From contig NZ_JABEME010000012.1 of assembly GCF_013004645.1 (NCBI RefSeq), positions 48,764-112,763 on the forward strand: 64,000 nucleotides of DNA, given 5' to 3'. Under the pieces are notes generated by a model, which saw only the letters and a list, made by a program, of their open reading frames with translations, ran no database searches and was not told the origin of the DNA. Origin of the DNA: Stenotrophomonas africana (lineage in GTDB: Bacteria > Pseudomonadota > Gammaproteobacteria > Xanthomonadales > Xanthomonadaceae). The position numbers and the translations under genes were made by a program. Below are positions 17,513 to 27,238 of this stretch, in pieces (position 1 is the first letter of the stretch; each line of letters opens with the position of its first letter).

Positions 17513-18940
17513 TTATTTCGCGATCAGCGCGTGGCGACGGCTGTACAGGAAGTACAGCACCAGGCCGGCCAGGTTCCACAGCAGGAAGTACAGCTGGGTG
17601 CTGTGCGGCAGGCTGAGGAACAGGTAGATGCAGCCCAGCGCGGCCAGCGGGCCGACCACAAAGGCCAGCGGGGTGCGGAAGGTACGTTCGCGGTTGGGCT
17701 CGCGCAGGCGCAGCACCACCAGGCAGATGCCCACGGCGGTGAACGCGGCCAGGGTACCGGCGTTGGCCAGCGCGGCAATCTCGTCCAGGCGCGCAACGCC
17801 GGCCAGCGCCGACACCACCACCGCGGTGAACAGCGTGGTCGCCACCGGCGTGCCGGTACGTGCATTGACCTTGGACAGGCTGCGCGGCAGCAGGCCATCG
17901 CGGCTCATCACGAAGAAGATGCGGCTCTGGCCGTACAGGAAGGCCAGCAGCACGGTCGGCAGCGCGATGATCGCGATCACCCCGATCACCATCGCCGCCG
18001 TCGGATGGCCCAGCTGGCGCATGATCAGCGCCAGTGGCTCGGCGCTGTGGCCAAACACGGCGTAGCTCATCGCACCCACCGCGGCCAGCGCCACCAGCAC
18101 GTAGACGATGGTGCAGCCGATCATCGAACCGATGATGCCGATCGAGAGGTCGCGGCCCGGGTTCTTGGTTTCCTCGGCGGCGGTGGAGATCGCATCGAAG
18201 CCGTAGAAAGCGAAGAAGATGATCGCCGCCGCCGCCATCACGCCGTGTTCGACGCCATCGGGTCCGATCGACTTGGCGAAGCCGTACGGCATGAACGGCT
18301 GCAGGTTGGCGCTGTCGAACGCGGGCAGCGCCACGGCCACGAAGATGGCCAGCGCGATCAGCTTGAACACCACCAGGATGGCGTTGAGGGTGGCGCTTTC
18401 CTTGGTGCCGGCCATCAGCATGCCGGCCACCAGCCAGGTGATGATGATCGCCGGCAGGTTGATCATGCCGCCTTCCACGTGCGGGCCGGCCGCCAGCCAG
18501 GCCGGCAGGTGCACGTTCCAGCCGAACTGGGTGTGGATCCATTCGAGGAAGCCGACAAAGTAGCCGGACCAGCCCACCGCCACCGTACTCACCACCAGCG
18601 AGTACTCCAGGATCAGGCTCCAGCCCACCACCCAGGCAAACACTTCGCCCAGCGCGCTGTAGCTGTAGGTGTAGGCACTGCCGGCGGCCGGCATCATCGT
18701 CGACAGCTCGGCGTAGGACAGCGCCGCGCAGGCACAGACCGCACCGGCGATGGCGAAGGAGATCAGCACGGCCGGGCCGGCCAGGTTGGCACCGACGCCG
18801 ATCAGCGTGTAGATGCCGGTACCGACGATGGCGCCAATACCCAGCGCGATCAGGTGCGGCCAGCTGAGCGTCGGGATCAGACGCCTGCCGGCTTCGTGGA
18901 CGGTGACGGAATCTAGGGACTTGCGCCGGAACAGGGACAT
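17513..18940 (-). CDS. APC-superfamily amino acid permease
   Basis: This 475-residue protein has about 12 membrane helices and belongs to the cationic-amino-acid-transporter-like branch of the APC superfamily. The first helix carries the substrate motif GIGAIVGTGIYTLIGVGA, and the FFAFYGFDAISTAAEETKNP stretch in helix 6-loop is diagnostic of YfnA/CAT proteins. The start ATG (MSLFRRKSLDSV) follows a GAGG sequence; the longer open frame to 19450 reads antisense to the neighbouring reductase and is not real. Substrate cannot be told from sequence. Confidence 0.85.
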   Translation of the reverse strand: MSLFRRKSLDSVTVHEAGRRLIPTLSWPHLIALGIGAIVGTGIYTLIGVGANLAGPAVLISFAIAGAVCACAALSYAELSTMMPAAGSAYTYSYSALGEVFAWVVGWSLILEYSLVVSTVAVGWSGYFVGFLEWIHTQFGWNVHLPAWLAAGPHVEGGMINLPAIIITWLVAGMLMAGTKESATLNAILVVFKLIALAIFVAVALPAFDSANLQPFMPYGFAKSIGPDGVEHGVMAAAAIIFFAFYGFDAISTAAEETKNPGRDLSIGIIGSMIGCTIVYVLVALAAVGAMSYAVFGHSAEPLALIMRQLGHPTAAMVIGVIAIIALPTVLLAFLYGQSRIFFVMSRDGLLPRSLSKVNARTGTPVATTLFTAVVVSALAGVARLDEIAALANAGTLAAFTAVGICLVVLRLREPNRERTFRTPLAFVVGPLAALGCIYLFLSLPHSTQLYFLLWNLAGLVLYFLYSRRHALIAK

Positions 18941-19031
18941 GCAGGCCTCGGAAGGGGTGACTAAGAACGACAAGTTCCCGAGTGTGACCGAACGCAGCGC
19001 AGCATTGCCACTGACGGGGGTCATGCAGGGC

Positions 19032-19087
19032 GGGGCGCGCGCTGCGCCCCAGCCATGCTGCCGGAATCGGCACAATCCGGCGGCAGC
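19032..19087. other. Two GC-rich hairpins downstream of the aldo/keto reductase gene
   Basis: GGGGCGC/GCGCCCC (19032-19050) is followed by GCTGCCGGA/TCCGGCGGCAGC (19057-19087). Neither has a T-run. They lie in the 175-bp gap after the reductase's stop and before the permease, so they may help end its transcript. Confidence 0.4.
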
Positions 19088-19115
19088 CACCGGTGTCCGT
19101 TCGTCCCGGCCGCTG

Positions 19116-20111
<996 letters not shown>

Positions 20112-20183
20112 GCGGATCTCCTTGGGGAAGGCGCCACGCCTGGAGGGGCAGCGGCGAGGGGCACAGCATCCTCCACGCCATCA

Positions 20184-20192
20184 TGTGGATAA
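20184..20192 (-). promoter_or_regulatory. Isolated perfect DnaA box in the reductase-lysR promoter region
   Basis: TGTGGATAA matches the DnaA box exactly, about 17 kb from the origin. A single 9-mer may be chance. Confidence 0.3.
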
Positions 20193-20232
20193 ACTGCGTG
20201 CCACCGGACTTACCTTGAAGACTGGCTTCACA

Positions 20233-21135
20233 ATGGATGCCTCCGCCCCCCTCACCGCTGTGGTCGCCTTCGTCCACGTGGCCGAGCATGCCAGCTTTAC
20301 CCGCGCCGCCGATGCCTTGGGCGTGTCCACCTCGGCGCTGTCGCAGAGCGTGCGCGCGCTGGAAGCGCGGATGGGCGTGCGGCTGCTGCAGCGGACCACA
20401 CGGCGGGTCAGCCTGACCGAACACGGCGCGCGCTTCCTGCAGCGCGTGCGCGGCGGCCTGGACCAGATCGACCAGGCCTTTGCCGAACTGGACAGCGCGC
20501 GCTCGGTGCCTGCCGGGCGGCTGCGGGTGACCCTGCCGCGCATCGTCGCCGATCGCATGGTGCTGCCGCGGCTGCCCGATTTCCTTGCGCGCTACCCGCA
20601 GGTGCAGGTGGAACTGTGCGTCGACCCGGCGCTGACCGATCTGGTGGCCGAGGGCTTCGACGCCGGCATCCGCCTCGGCGAATCACTCGCACAGGGCATG
20701 ATCGCGGTGCCGGTCGGGCCACCCGAGCGGCAGGTGGTGGTGGCCACGCCGGCCTATTTCGAACGCCATGGCGTGCCGCAGACCCCGCATGACCTGCAGA
20801 GCCACGCCTGCATCGTGCACCGCCTGGCCAACGGACGGCTGATGCCTTGGGAGTTCAGCCGCGAAGGCCACGACCTGGACGTGGAAGTGAACGGGCGGCT
20901 GGTGTTCAACGATGCCGGCGTCGCCCATCGCGCCGTGCTGGCGGGGCTGGGCATGGCCCAGGGCTTCGCCTCGTTGATGGCCGACGACATCGCCGCTGGG
21001 CGACTGCAGAGCGTGCTGCAGGACTGGCAGCCGCCGTTCCCCGGCTTCCACCTGTACTACCCCGCGCGCGAGCAGATGGCGCCCAAGCTGCGGGTGTTCA
21101 TCGACCACCTGCGCGCGGAGATGCACGACCGGTAG
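20233..21135 (+). CDS. LysR-family transcriptional regulator
   Basis: This 300-residue regulator has an N-terminal winged helix-turn-helix (about 5-63; ASFTRAADALGVSTSALSQS) and a C-terminal effector-binding domain (about 90-295). The ATG of MDASAPLTAVVAFVHVAEH gives the standard LTTR length; the open frame upstream is non-coding. It is divergent from the aldo/keto reductase and probably regulates that gene. Its TAG stop lies inside the GTAG head of the palindrome that follows. Confidence 0.9.
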   Translation: MDASAPLTAVVAFVHVAEHASFTRAADALGVSTSALSQSVRALEARMGVRLLQRTTRRVSLTEHGARFLQRVRGGLDQIDQAFAELDSARSVPAGRLRVTLPRIVADRMVLPRLPDFLARYPQVQVELCVDPALTDLVAEGFDAGIRLGESLAQGMIAVPVGPPERQVVVATPAYFERHGVPQTPHDLQSHACIVHRLANGRLMPWEFSREGHDLDVEVNGRLVFNDAGVAHRAVLAGLGMAQGFASLMADDIAAGRLQSVLQDWQPPFPGFHLYYPAREQMAPKLRVFIDHLRAEMHDR

Positions 21136-21156
21136 ATGCCAACCTTGGTTGGCATG
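21132..21156. repeat. SMAG/GTAG-type stem-loop overlapping the lysR stop codon
   Basis: GTAG then ATGCCAACC/GGTTGGCAT. The TAG of the head is the stop codon of the preceding lysR gene. Confidence 0.7.
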
Positions 21157-21158
21157 CT

Positions 21159-21593
21159 TCAATCGACCACGCGTGCCGCTACGCCTCCCGGCCAATGGCA
21201 GCCATCCTCCTGCCACGCCTCGCTGTCATCGTGGAAGGTGGTGCGACGGCCATCACGGGCGCGTTCGTAGCTCAGGTCCAGCACCAGCGCGCCCTGCGTG
21301 CTCAGGTGGTAGCGGCCGTTGAGACGCCCGTCGAGGCGTTCTTCCCAGACGCTGTCGAACTGGTACGGGCGGTCTTCGTCCAGCACCGTCGTTTCCTGCG
21401 ACACCTGTTGCACCTGCAGGCGGCCGCGCTGCCCGGCGTACTGCACGTCGGCGCTGCCATTATCCAACCAGCGCCACAGCAGGTGAATGCCGTCGTTGCG
21501 GCCCCCGGTGAGGCAGCGATGGTCCTGGGCGCTGGCCGCTGCGGTGTCGGCCAGAAGCCCGATCAACGCCAGCACCAGCAGCCGCCGGATCAT
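21159..21593 (-). CDS. Small secreted protein of unknown function
   Basis: I do not recognise this 144-residue protein. MIRRLLVLALIGLLADTAAASAQ is a good signal peptide, so the mature form (about 120 residues) is periplasmic. Two Cys residues (DHRCLTGG near the mature N-terminus and EDGCHWPG near the end) could form a disulfide bond; the body looks rich in beta strands (YHLSTQGALVLDLSYER). Its start overlaps the stop of the LysE-type exporter by four bases, so the genes are co-transcribed. Confidence 0.7.
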   Translation of the reverse strand: MIRRLLVLALIGLLADTAAASAQDHRCLTGGRNDGIHLLWRWLDNGSADVQYAGQRGRLQVQQVSQETTVLDEDRPYQFDSVWEERLDGRLNGRYHLSTQGALVLDLSYERARDGRRTTFHDDSEAWQEDGCHWPGGVAARVVD

Positions 21594-22219
21594 CCGTTCA
21601 GCCCCAACCGGATGCCGAACCCCACCAGGAACAGGCCGGCCACCCGACGCAGCGCATCGCTGATGCGCGGATGCTGGATCAACCGGCGACGGGCCAGGTT
21701 GCCCACGCCGATCAGCATCGAGCAGTAACCGATGCTGACCACCAGGATGATCCCGGCCAGGGCGGCGAAGGTGGCGATGCCCTGGTGTGCCTTCGGATCG
21801 ATGAACAACGGCAGGAAGGCCATGTAGAACAGGATCGCCTTCGGGTTGAGCAGGCTCACCAGGATCGCCTGCTGGAAATAGCGGCCCGGCTGCATGCGGA
21901 TCGGGCCGGCGTCACCACCCTCGTGCTTCGGCGTGCGCAGCAGGCTGATGCCCACCCACACCAGGTAGGCCGCACCCAGGTACTGCACGGCGTGGAACAC
22001 CAGCGGGTTGGCCTTCAGCAGCGCGGCCACACCGGCCAGCGCCAGCCACATCAGGATCTGATCGCCGACCAGCAGGCCGGCCAGTGCGGTGTAGCCGCCA
22101 CGCACGCCGCCACGGCCGGTGGCGGTCAGCAGGGTGAAGGTGCCGGGGCCGGGCAGGGCGAGAAACACCAGCACAGCGACCAGAAACGTCCACAGGTCCT
22201 GGATGCCCATCCACGGCAT
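21590..22219 (-). CDS. LysE/RhtB family exporter (LeuE-like)
   Basis: This 209-residue protein has six membrane helices and the LysE/RhtB signature near the N-terminus (FLALPGPGTFTLLTATGRGG), plus SLLNPKAILFYMAFLPLFI in the middle, both typical of LeuE-like amino acid exporters. A GAGAG ribosome-binding site precedes the chosen ATG (MPWMGIQDLW); a second Met three codons later is possible. It follows a LysR gene on the same strand with a 14-bp gap, and leads into the small secreted protein gene. Confidence 0.85.
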   Translation of the reverse strand: MPWMGIQDLWTFLVAVLVFLALPGPGTFTLLTATGRGGVRGGYTALAGLLVGDQILMWLALAGVAALLKANPLVFHAVQYLGAAYLVWVGISLLRTPKHEGGDAGPIRMQPGRYFQQAILVSLLNPKAILFYMAFLPLFIDPKAHQGIATFAALAGIILVVSIGYCSMLIGVGNLARRRLIQHPRISDALRRVAGLFLVGFGIRLGLNG

Positions 22220-22233
22220 GGCGGCGTTCTCTC

Positions 22234-23205
22234 TTACGGTGGGCCGCCATTGTCGGTCAGCGCCGGGATCGGCGACAGGGGGCCGGTGGACCCATCCGGC
22301 ATGCCAGACAGCAGCGGTTGCAGGTGCTGGCGCAGCTGTGCATGCAGTTGTCGTACCGCGGGCGAGAACTGCTTGCGGTGCGGGCATACCAGCTGCAACG
22401 GAATGCTGCTGCCAACACCGTCCAGCAGCAGCTGCAGGCGTCCGGCCAGCACGTCCTCGCGCAGGTCCAGCCAGGACTTGTAGGTGATGCCTTCGCCGGC
22501 CACCGCCCAGCGTCGCACTACATCGGCGTCGTCGCAGACCAGCGGACCACGCACCGGAATCACGCTGCGGCGCCCTTCGACGTCGAATGACCAGCGATCG
22601 TAGGCGCGGCCACTGAGCTGGTAGACCAGGCAGTCGTGCTCGCGCAGTTCGTCCAGGCGCGTGGGCGTACCGCGCCGCTGCAGGTAGTCGGGCGAGGCCG
22701 CGAGTACGCGCCGATTGCCTTCCAGCAGGGGCAGGGCGACGTAGCTGGCGTCGTCGAAGTGGCCGATGCGGATGGCCACGTCGACCGGGTCGCGGAACAC
22801 ATCAGCCACTTCGTCGGACAAGCGCAGGTGCAGGCGCAGCCGCGGGTGCGCGGCGCGGAAGGCGCTCAGCCAGGGCAGCAGCAGGTTGCGGCCGAAGTCC
22901 GAAGGAGCCGAGAGCTGCAGGGTGCCGTGCAGCTCGGTGTCCTCGCCCTGCACGCGCGCCTGACCCTCGCGCAGGGTGGCGAGCACCTCCTGCGCATATG
23001 GCAGGTACAGCGCGCCTTCGCCGGTCAGGCGCAGGCTGCGGGTGGTGCGCACGAACAGCCGAAGGTCCAGCTCGCGTTCCAGCCGCGCCACTGCCGCGGC
23101 AACCTGCCCCGGCAGCAGGTCGGCCTCGCGGGCCGCCTGCGAGAAGCTGCCCAGCGCGGCAGTGCGGACGAACAGCTGCAGATCGTCGAAGCGGATCATT
23201 TTCAT
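22234..23205 (-). CDS. LysR-family transcriptional regulator
   Basis: This 323-residue LysR regulator starts MKMIRFDDLQLFVRTAALGS, with the winged helix-turn-helix at about 6-65 (SFSQAAREADLLPGQVAAAVARL) and the effector domain after residue 90. It is divergent from a zinc-type alcohol dehydrogenase across a 91-bp gap and reads into the LysE-type exporter gene, so either could be its target. The start at 23205 or the Met two codons later are both plausible. Confidence 0.88.
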   Translation of the reverse strand: MKMIRFDDLQLFVRTAALGSFSQAAREADLLPGQVAAAVARLERELDLRLFVRTTRSLRLTGEGALYLPYAQEVLATLREGQARVQGEDTELHGTLQLSAPSDFGRNLLLPWLSAFRAAHPRLRLHLRLSDEVADVFRDPVDVAIRIGHFDDASYVALPLLEGNRRVLAASPDYLQRRGTPTRLDELREHDCLVYQLSGRAYDRWSFDVEGRRSVIPVRGPLVCDDADVVRRWAVAGEGITYKSWLDLREDVLAGRLQLLLDGVGSSIPLQLVCPHRKQFSPAVRQLHAQLRQHLQPLLSGMPDGSTGPLSPIPALTDNGGPP

Positions 23206-23296
23206 TGCCGGAGTGAAAGTGCTGCCCGATTCTGCGCCTTTCTGCGGCAGCGCGCGCGGCGCAACCTGTCGCCTCCTTCCCCACTGGACCGCTGCC

Positions 23297-24304
23297 ATGC
23301 GCGCCATTGCCTACACCCAAGCCGGCCTGCCGATCGATGATGCCCGGGCCCTGATCGACATCGAACTGGAGCTGCCGCAGCCCGGGCCGCGTGACCTGCG
23401 CGTGGCAGTACGCGCGGTGGCGGTGAACCCGGTCGACACCAAGGTCCGCCGCGGCGTGGCCACCGATGGCCCACGCGTGCTGGGCTGGGATGCAGTCGGC
23501 ATCGTCGACGCGGTGGGCAGCGAGGTGACCCTGTTCCAGCCTGGCGATGCGGTCTACTACGCCGGCGTCATCGACCGCCCGGGCAGCAATGCCGAGTACC
23601 AGCTGGTGGACGAGCGCAGCGTCGGCCGCAAGCCGGCCAGCCTTGATGATGCGGCCGCCGCCGCGTTGCCGCTGACCGCAATCACTGCCTGGGAGCTGCT
23701 GTTCGACCGCCTGCGCATTGCCGAGGGCGGCGGCGAAGGCCAGACCCTGCTGGTGATCGGCGCTGCCGGCGGTGTCGGTTCGATCCTGGTGCAGCTGGCG
23801 CGGAAGCTGACCAAGCTGACCGTGATCGGCACCGCCTCGCGTCCGGATACCCAGGACTGGGCGTACGCAATGGGCGCACACCACGTGATCGACCACAGCC
23901 TGCCGCTGGCCGAAGGCCTGGCGCGGCTGGGCATCAGCGAGGTGCAGCATGTGGCCAGCCTGACCCATTCCGACCAGCACTACACGCAGATCGTCGAGCT
24001 GCTGGCGCCGCAGGGCCAGTTCGGCCTGATCGATGATCCCGGCCAGGTCGATGTGATGGCGCTCAAGCGCAAGGCGTTGTCACTGCACTGGGAATCGATG
24101 TTCACCCGCCCGCTGTACAAGACCGCGGACATGCAGCGCCAGCATGACCTGTTGAACCGGGTGGCCGAGCTGATCGACGCGGGCGTGCTGCAGACCACCC
24201 TGGGCGAGCACTTCGGACGCATCGACGCGGCCAACCTGCGCCGTGCCCATGCGCTGCTGGAGAGCCACCGCGCCAAGGGCAAGATCGTGCTGGAAGGCTG
24301 GTAG
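23297..24304 (+). CDS. Zinc-type alcohol dehydrogenase-like oxidoreductase
   Basis: This 335-residue medium-chain dehydrogenase/reductase is of the quinone-oxidoreductase type. The GroES-like N-terminal half contains VNPVDTKVRRG and VLGWDAVGIVDAVGSEV; the nucleotide site is VIGAAGGVGSILVQLARK (about residues 153-170). No structural-zinc Cys cluster is present, so the enzyme is probably zinc-free despite the family name. The ATG start matches the homologous N-terminus MRAIAYTQAG. It is divergent from a LysR regulator that is the likely controller. The TAG stop is followed by a GTAG repeat array. Confidence 0.87.
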   Translation: MRAIAYTQAGLPIDDARALIDIELELPQPGPRDLRVAVRAVAVNPVDTKVRRGVATDGPRVLGWDAVGIVDAVGSEVTLFQPGDAVYYAGVIDRPGSNAEYQLVDERSVGRKPASLDDAAAAALPLTAITAWELLFDRLRIAEGGGEGQTLLVIGAAGGVGSILVQLARKLTKLTVIGTASRPDTQDWAYAMGAHHVIDHSLPLAEGLARLGISEVQHVASLTHSDQHYTQIVELLAPQGQFGLIDDPGQVDVMALKRKALSLHWESMFTRPLYKTADMQRQHDLLNRVAELIDAGVLQTTLGEHFGRIDAANLRRAHALLESHRAKGKIVLEGW

Positions 24305-24319
24305 GAGCAGACGCTGTCT

Positions 24320-24387
24320 GTAGAGCCGAGCCCACGCTCGGCTGCCGTTCGCGCGTGGGCGTCAGCCGAGCATAGGCCCGGCTCTAC
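24320..24387. repeat. SMAG/GTAG palindrome pair (imperfect inverted dimer)
   Basis: GTAGAGCCGAGCCCACGCTCGG is matched by an inverted unit AGCCGAGCATAGGCCCGGCT ending CTAC, with a spacer of mostly G and C. The second arm carries mismatches, so this copy is decaying or diverged. Confidence 0.7.
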
Positions 24388-24393
24388 AGCGCT

Positions 24394-24444
24394 TCATCCA
24401 CGCATGGGGTGAATCTACCGTGTCGACCAAGGTCGACACCTGCC
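24394..24444. repeat. Two further GTAG-family stem-loops
   Basis: ATCCACGCATGGGGTGAATCTAC (24396-24418; GTAG head on the minus strand) is followed by GTGTCGACC/GGTCGACAC. The same two units occur in the same order at 41177-41225. Confidence 0.6.
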
Positions 24445-24465
24445 AACAGCTGCGGGAGCCACGGC

Positions 24466-25071
24466 TCACGCCACGCCGTTGTCGACGTGGTCGGCGAAAC
24501 CCGGCTGCTGCCGCAGGCGTTCGAACCATGCTGCGAGGTGTGGCAGCGCCGGTTTGCTGCCGGGTGTGCCGCGCCAGCGTTGGGTCGACAGCCCCAGCAC
24601 GATGTCGGCAAGGGTGAAGGTGCTGCCCGCCACATAGCCATCGGTAGCGGCCAGCTGTTCATCAAGCACACCCATCAGCCGGTTCCACTGCGCCAGGCTG
24701 GCCTCGGCGCGGGCATCGTCCAGATAGTCCGGATGCTGGCGTACGCGCGCCATGAACACGTGGCGCCAGGCGCTGTTGAGGTCGCTGGCCTGCCAGTCCA
24801 TCCATTGCTCCACCTGCGCACGCTCATGCAGCGTGGTGGGTAGCAGATCCTCGCGACCGGCGCGCGCGGCCAGGTAGCGGCAGATGCTGTTGGATTCCCA
24901 CAGCACGAAGTCGCCATCGCGCAGCACCGGCACCTGCCGGTTGGGGTTCAGCGCGGCCAGCAGCTCCGGTGGGGGTGCCGGTTCGTGGTGCAGCGGCAGA
25001 TCCAGGCCGGCGCACAGCCACAGCACCTTGCGCACGTTGATGGAGGTGGGCTTTCCGTACAGAGCGAGCAT
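24466..25071 (-). CDS. Glutathione S-transferase family protein
   Basis: This 201-residue protein has the two-domain GST fold. The thioredoxin-like N-terminal domain (about 1-75) contains SINVRKVLWLCAGLDLPL, the cis-Pro segment NRQVPVLRDGDFVLWESNS, and the glutathione-contact ESNSICRYLA; the C-terminal domain (about 85-200) is all helical with FTLADIVLG. GSTs conjugate or reduce electrophiles with glutathione. The ATG of MLALYGKPTS is chosen. It is divergent from rmuC with only 45 bp between starts. Confidence 0.87.
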   Translation of the reverse strand: MLALYGKPTSINVRKVLWLCAGLDLPLHHEPAPPPELLAALNPNRQVPVLRDGDFVLWESNSICRYLAARAGREDLLPTTLHERAQVEQWMDWQASDLNSAWRHVFMARVRQHPDYLDDARAEASLAQWNRLMGVLDEQLAATDGYVAGSTFTLADIVLGLSTQRWRGTPGSKPALPHLAAWFERLRQQPGFADHVDNGVA

Positions 25072-25116
25072 GGTCCTGACGCAGCAGCTGAGACTCGGCC
25101 AGCCTACACTTGCCCC

Positions 25117-26673
25117 ATGCAAACCGAATATCTGCTCATTGGCGGCCTTCTATTGGCCGTGCTCATCCTGCAGCTGGTCGCCCTGCTGCGCCGCCCGCCG
25201 CATGACCGCCTGGAACAGGCAGTCCGCGAGGAGGCGCGCGCCGGGCGCAGCGAGCTGCGCGAACAGCTCGATGGCTTCGCCCGCGCGCTGACCGATCTGT
25301 CCACCCGCACCGACCAGCGCCTGGATCTGCTGCGCGAAGCACTGGGCGAAGATGCCCGCAAGGCACGCGCCGAAGCGGCCGAGAGCCAGCAGCGTGGGGC
25401 TGCCTTGATGGGGCAGCGGCTGCAGGAACTGCGCGGCCAGCTGGAGACCTTCGGGCAGCAGCAGGAAGCCCGCATCCATGCGTTTGGCCAGCAGCTGCAG
25501 GAGCTCACCGGGCGTACCGATACCCAGCTCGGCGCGCTGCGCCAGACCCTGGTGGACGATGCACGCAAGGGCCGCGAGGAGGGCGCGCAGTCGCAGCAGC
25601 GGCTGACCGAAAGCCTTGGCCTGCGCCTGCAGGAACTGACCCAGCGCAACGAGCAGCGCATCGCCGAGATGCGCACGACGCTGGAAGAACAGCTGCGCGC
25701 GCTGCAGAGCGACAATGCGCAGAAGCTGGAGCAGATGCGCCACACCGTGGACGAGAAGCTGCAGTCGACGCTGGAAACGCGGCTGGGCAATTCCTTCAAG
25801 CTGGTCTCCGAGCGCCTGGAGCAGGTGCAGCGTGGCCTCGGCGAAATGCAGCAGCTGGCCACCGGCGTCGGCGACCTCAAGCGCGTGCTGACCAACGTCA
25901 AGAACCGCGGCAGCTGGGGTGAAGTGCAGCTGGAGAACATCCTCGAGCAGACGCTCACCCAGGAGCAGTACGCACGTGCGGTGAAGGTGCGCCCGGAGAG
26001 TGGCGAGATGGTCGATATCGCCGTGCGCCTGCCGGGCCGCAGCAACGACGACACGCCGGTGTGGCTGCCGATCGACTCCAAGTTCCCGCGCGAGGACTAC
26101 GAGCGCCTGCTGGACGCGCAGGAACAGGGTGATGCCGAGGGTGTGCGCCTGCAGGGCATCCAGCTTGAACGCGCGGTACGCGTGCAGGCCAAGTCGATCT
26201 GCGACAAGTACATCGTGCCGCCGCACACCACCGATTTCGCGGTGATGTTCCTGCCCACCGAGGGCCTGTATGCCGAGGTGATCCGGCGCCCGGGCCTGGT
26301 CGACCTGCTGCAGCGGGAGCACCGCGTGGTGGTGGCCGGCCCGACCACGGTCACCGCGCTGCTCAACAGCCTGCAGATGGGCTTCCGCACGCTGGCCATC
26401 GAGCAGCGTTCCAGCGAGGTGTGGAGCCTGCTGGGTGCGGTGAAGAGCGAGTTCGGCAAGTTCGCCGGCATCCTGGAAAAGGCCGAGAAGCAGATCACCA
26501 CGGTGGGTCGAAGCATCGGCGAGGCCAGCCGCAAGACCCGCACCATCGAACGGCGCCTGCGTGGCGTGGAGTCGCTGGCGTCCGAACAGGCGCAGTCGCT
26601 GCTCGGCGATCTGGCTGAGGGTGACGCGGCGGGCGAGGACGAAGGCAGTGAAGGCGACCGGGACGAGACCTGA
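25117..26673 (+). CDS. rmuC: DNA recombination protein RmuC
   Basis: This 518-residue protein is RmuC, a nuclease-like factor that limits inversions at short repeats. Residues 5-25 form a membrane anchor (YLLIGGLLLAVLILQLVALL), followed by a long coiled coil (about 30-245, rich in Gln, Glu and Arg with repeated LGLRLQELT-type heptads) and the conserved RmuC domain (about 255-475; NRGSWGEVQLENILEQTL and PIDSKFPREDYERLL). The ATG at 25117 starts MQTEYLL. The family length and layout are normal. Confidence 0.92.
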   Translation: MQTEYLLIGGLLLAVLILQLVALLRRPPHDRLEQAVREEARAGRSELREQLDGFARALTDLSTRTDQRLDLLREALGEDARKARAEAAESQQRGAALMGQRLQELRGQLETFGQQQEARIHAFGQQLQELTGRTDTQLGALRQTLVDDARKGREEGAQSQQRLTESLGLRLQELTQRNEQRIAEMRTTLEEQLRALQSDNAQKLEQMRHTVDEKLQSTLETRLGNSFKLVSERLEQVQRGLGEMQQLATGVGDLKRVLTNVKNRGSWGEVQLENILEQTLTQEQYARAVKVRPESGEMVDIAVRLPGRSNDDTPVWLPIDSKFPREDYERLLDAQEQGDAEGVRLQGIQLERAVRVQAKSICDKYIVPPHTTDFAVMFLPTEGLYAEVIRRPGLVDLLQREHRVVVAGPTTVTALLNSLQMGFRTLAIEQRSSEVWSLLGAVKSEFGKFAGILEKAEKQITTVGRSIGEASRKTRTIERRLRGVESLASEQAQSLLGDLAEGDAAGEDEGSEGDRDET

Positions 26674-26744
26674 GCCACGCTGACACGCCGCCTGCATCGC
26701 CGATGCGTATGCTGGCGGCCTGTCCGCTTCGATCGGGTATCGTC

Positions 26745-27143
26745 ATGCGCCTGCGCCGCTTCACCAGCCTTGTCCTGACCGCGCTGCTTGCCGCCTGCAG
26801 CAGCGCACCACCGGCCGCCGATACGGCGGCGGCACCTGCTGCAGCTACCAGCCCTGAAGCAGCCGAGGCGTACCGCGAAGCGCGTGACGTCGACTGCCAG
26901 GCAGCCGGCGGCACCCTGCAGCGGCTTGGCCGGCTGCAGCGCGAGCAGTGCGTGATTCCCTATGCCGACGCCGGCAAGGTCTGCAGTCGCAGGAGTGACT
27001 GCAGCGGCCAGTGCCTGGCCACGGGCGAGGTGGCTGCCGGCAGCCCCGCTACAGGTACCTGCCAACGCGATGCCAGCCAGACCTTCGGCTGCCGCCAGCG
27101 CATTGATGACGGCAAGGCGCAGGGCACGATCTGCGTTGACTGA
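26745..27143 (+). CDS. Cys-rich lipoprotein of unknown function
   Basis: I do not recognise a named family. With the ATG at 26745 the product is 132 residues and starts with a lipoprotein signal (MRLRRFTSLVLTALLAAC, Cys18 lipidated). After an Ala/Pro/Thr-rich linker, the mature domain holds eight further Cys (DVDCQAAGG, REQCVIP, GKVCSRRSDCSGQC, TGTCQ, FGCRQ, TICVD), suggesting a small disulfide-stabilised fold in the periplasm. An upstream in-frame ATG at 26703 would spoil the lipoprotein signal. Confidence 0.7.
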   Translation: MRLRRFTSLVLTALLAACSSAPPAADTAAAPAAATSPEAAEAYREARDVDCQAAGGTLQRLGRLQREQCVIPYADAGKVCSRRSDCSGQCLATGEVAAGSPATGTCQRDASQTFGCRQRIDDGKAQGTICVD

Positions 27144-27152
27144 AAATGTCCT

Positions 27153-27180
27153 GTAGAGCCGAGCCCACGCTCGGCGCTAC
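27153..27180. repeat. SMAG/GTAG-type stem-loop
   Basis: GTAGAGCCGAGC / GCTCGGCGCTAC, one unit, between the lipoprotein gene and glutathione peroxidase. Confidence 0.7.
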
Positions 27181-27238
27181 AACAGCGCGCGCGGCGCTAT
27201 GCTGGTCGGCCATTCCCCGCTGTTGCCGGAGCCCCCGC

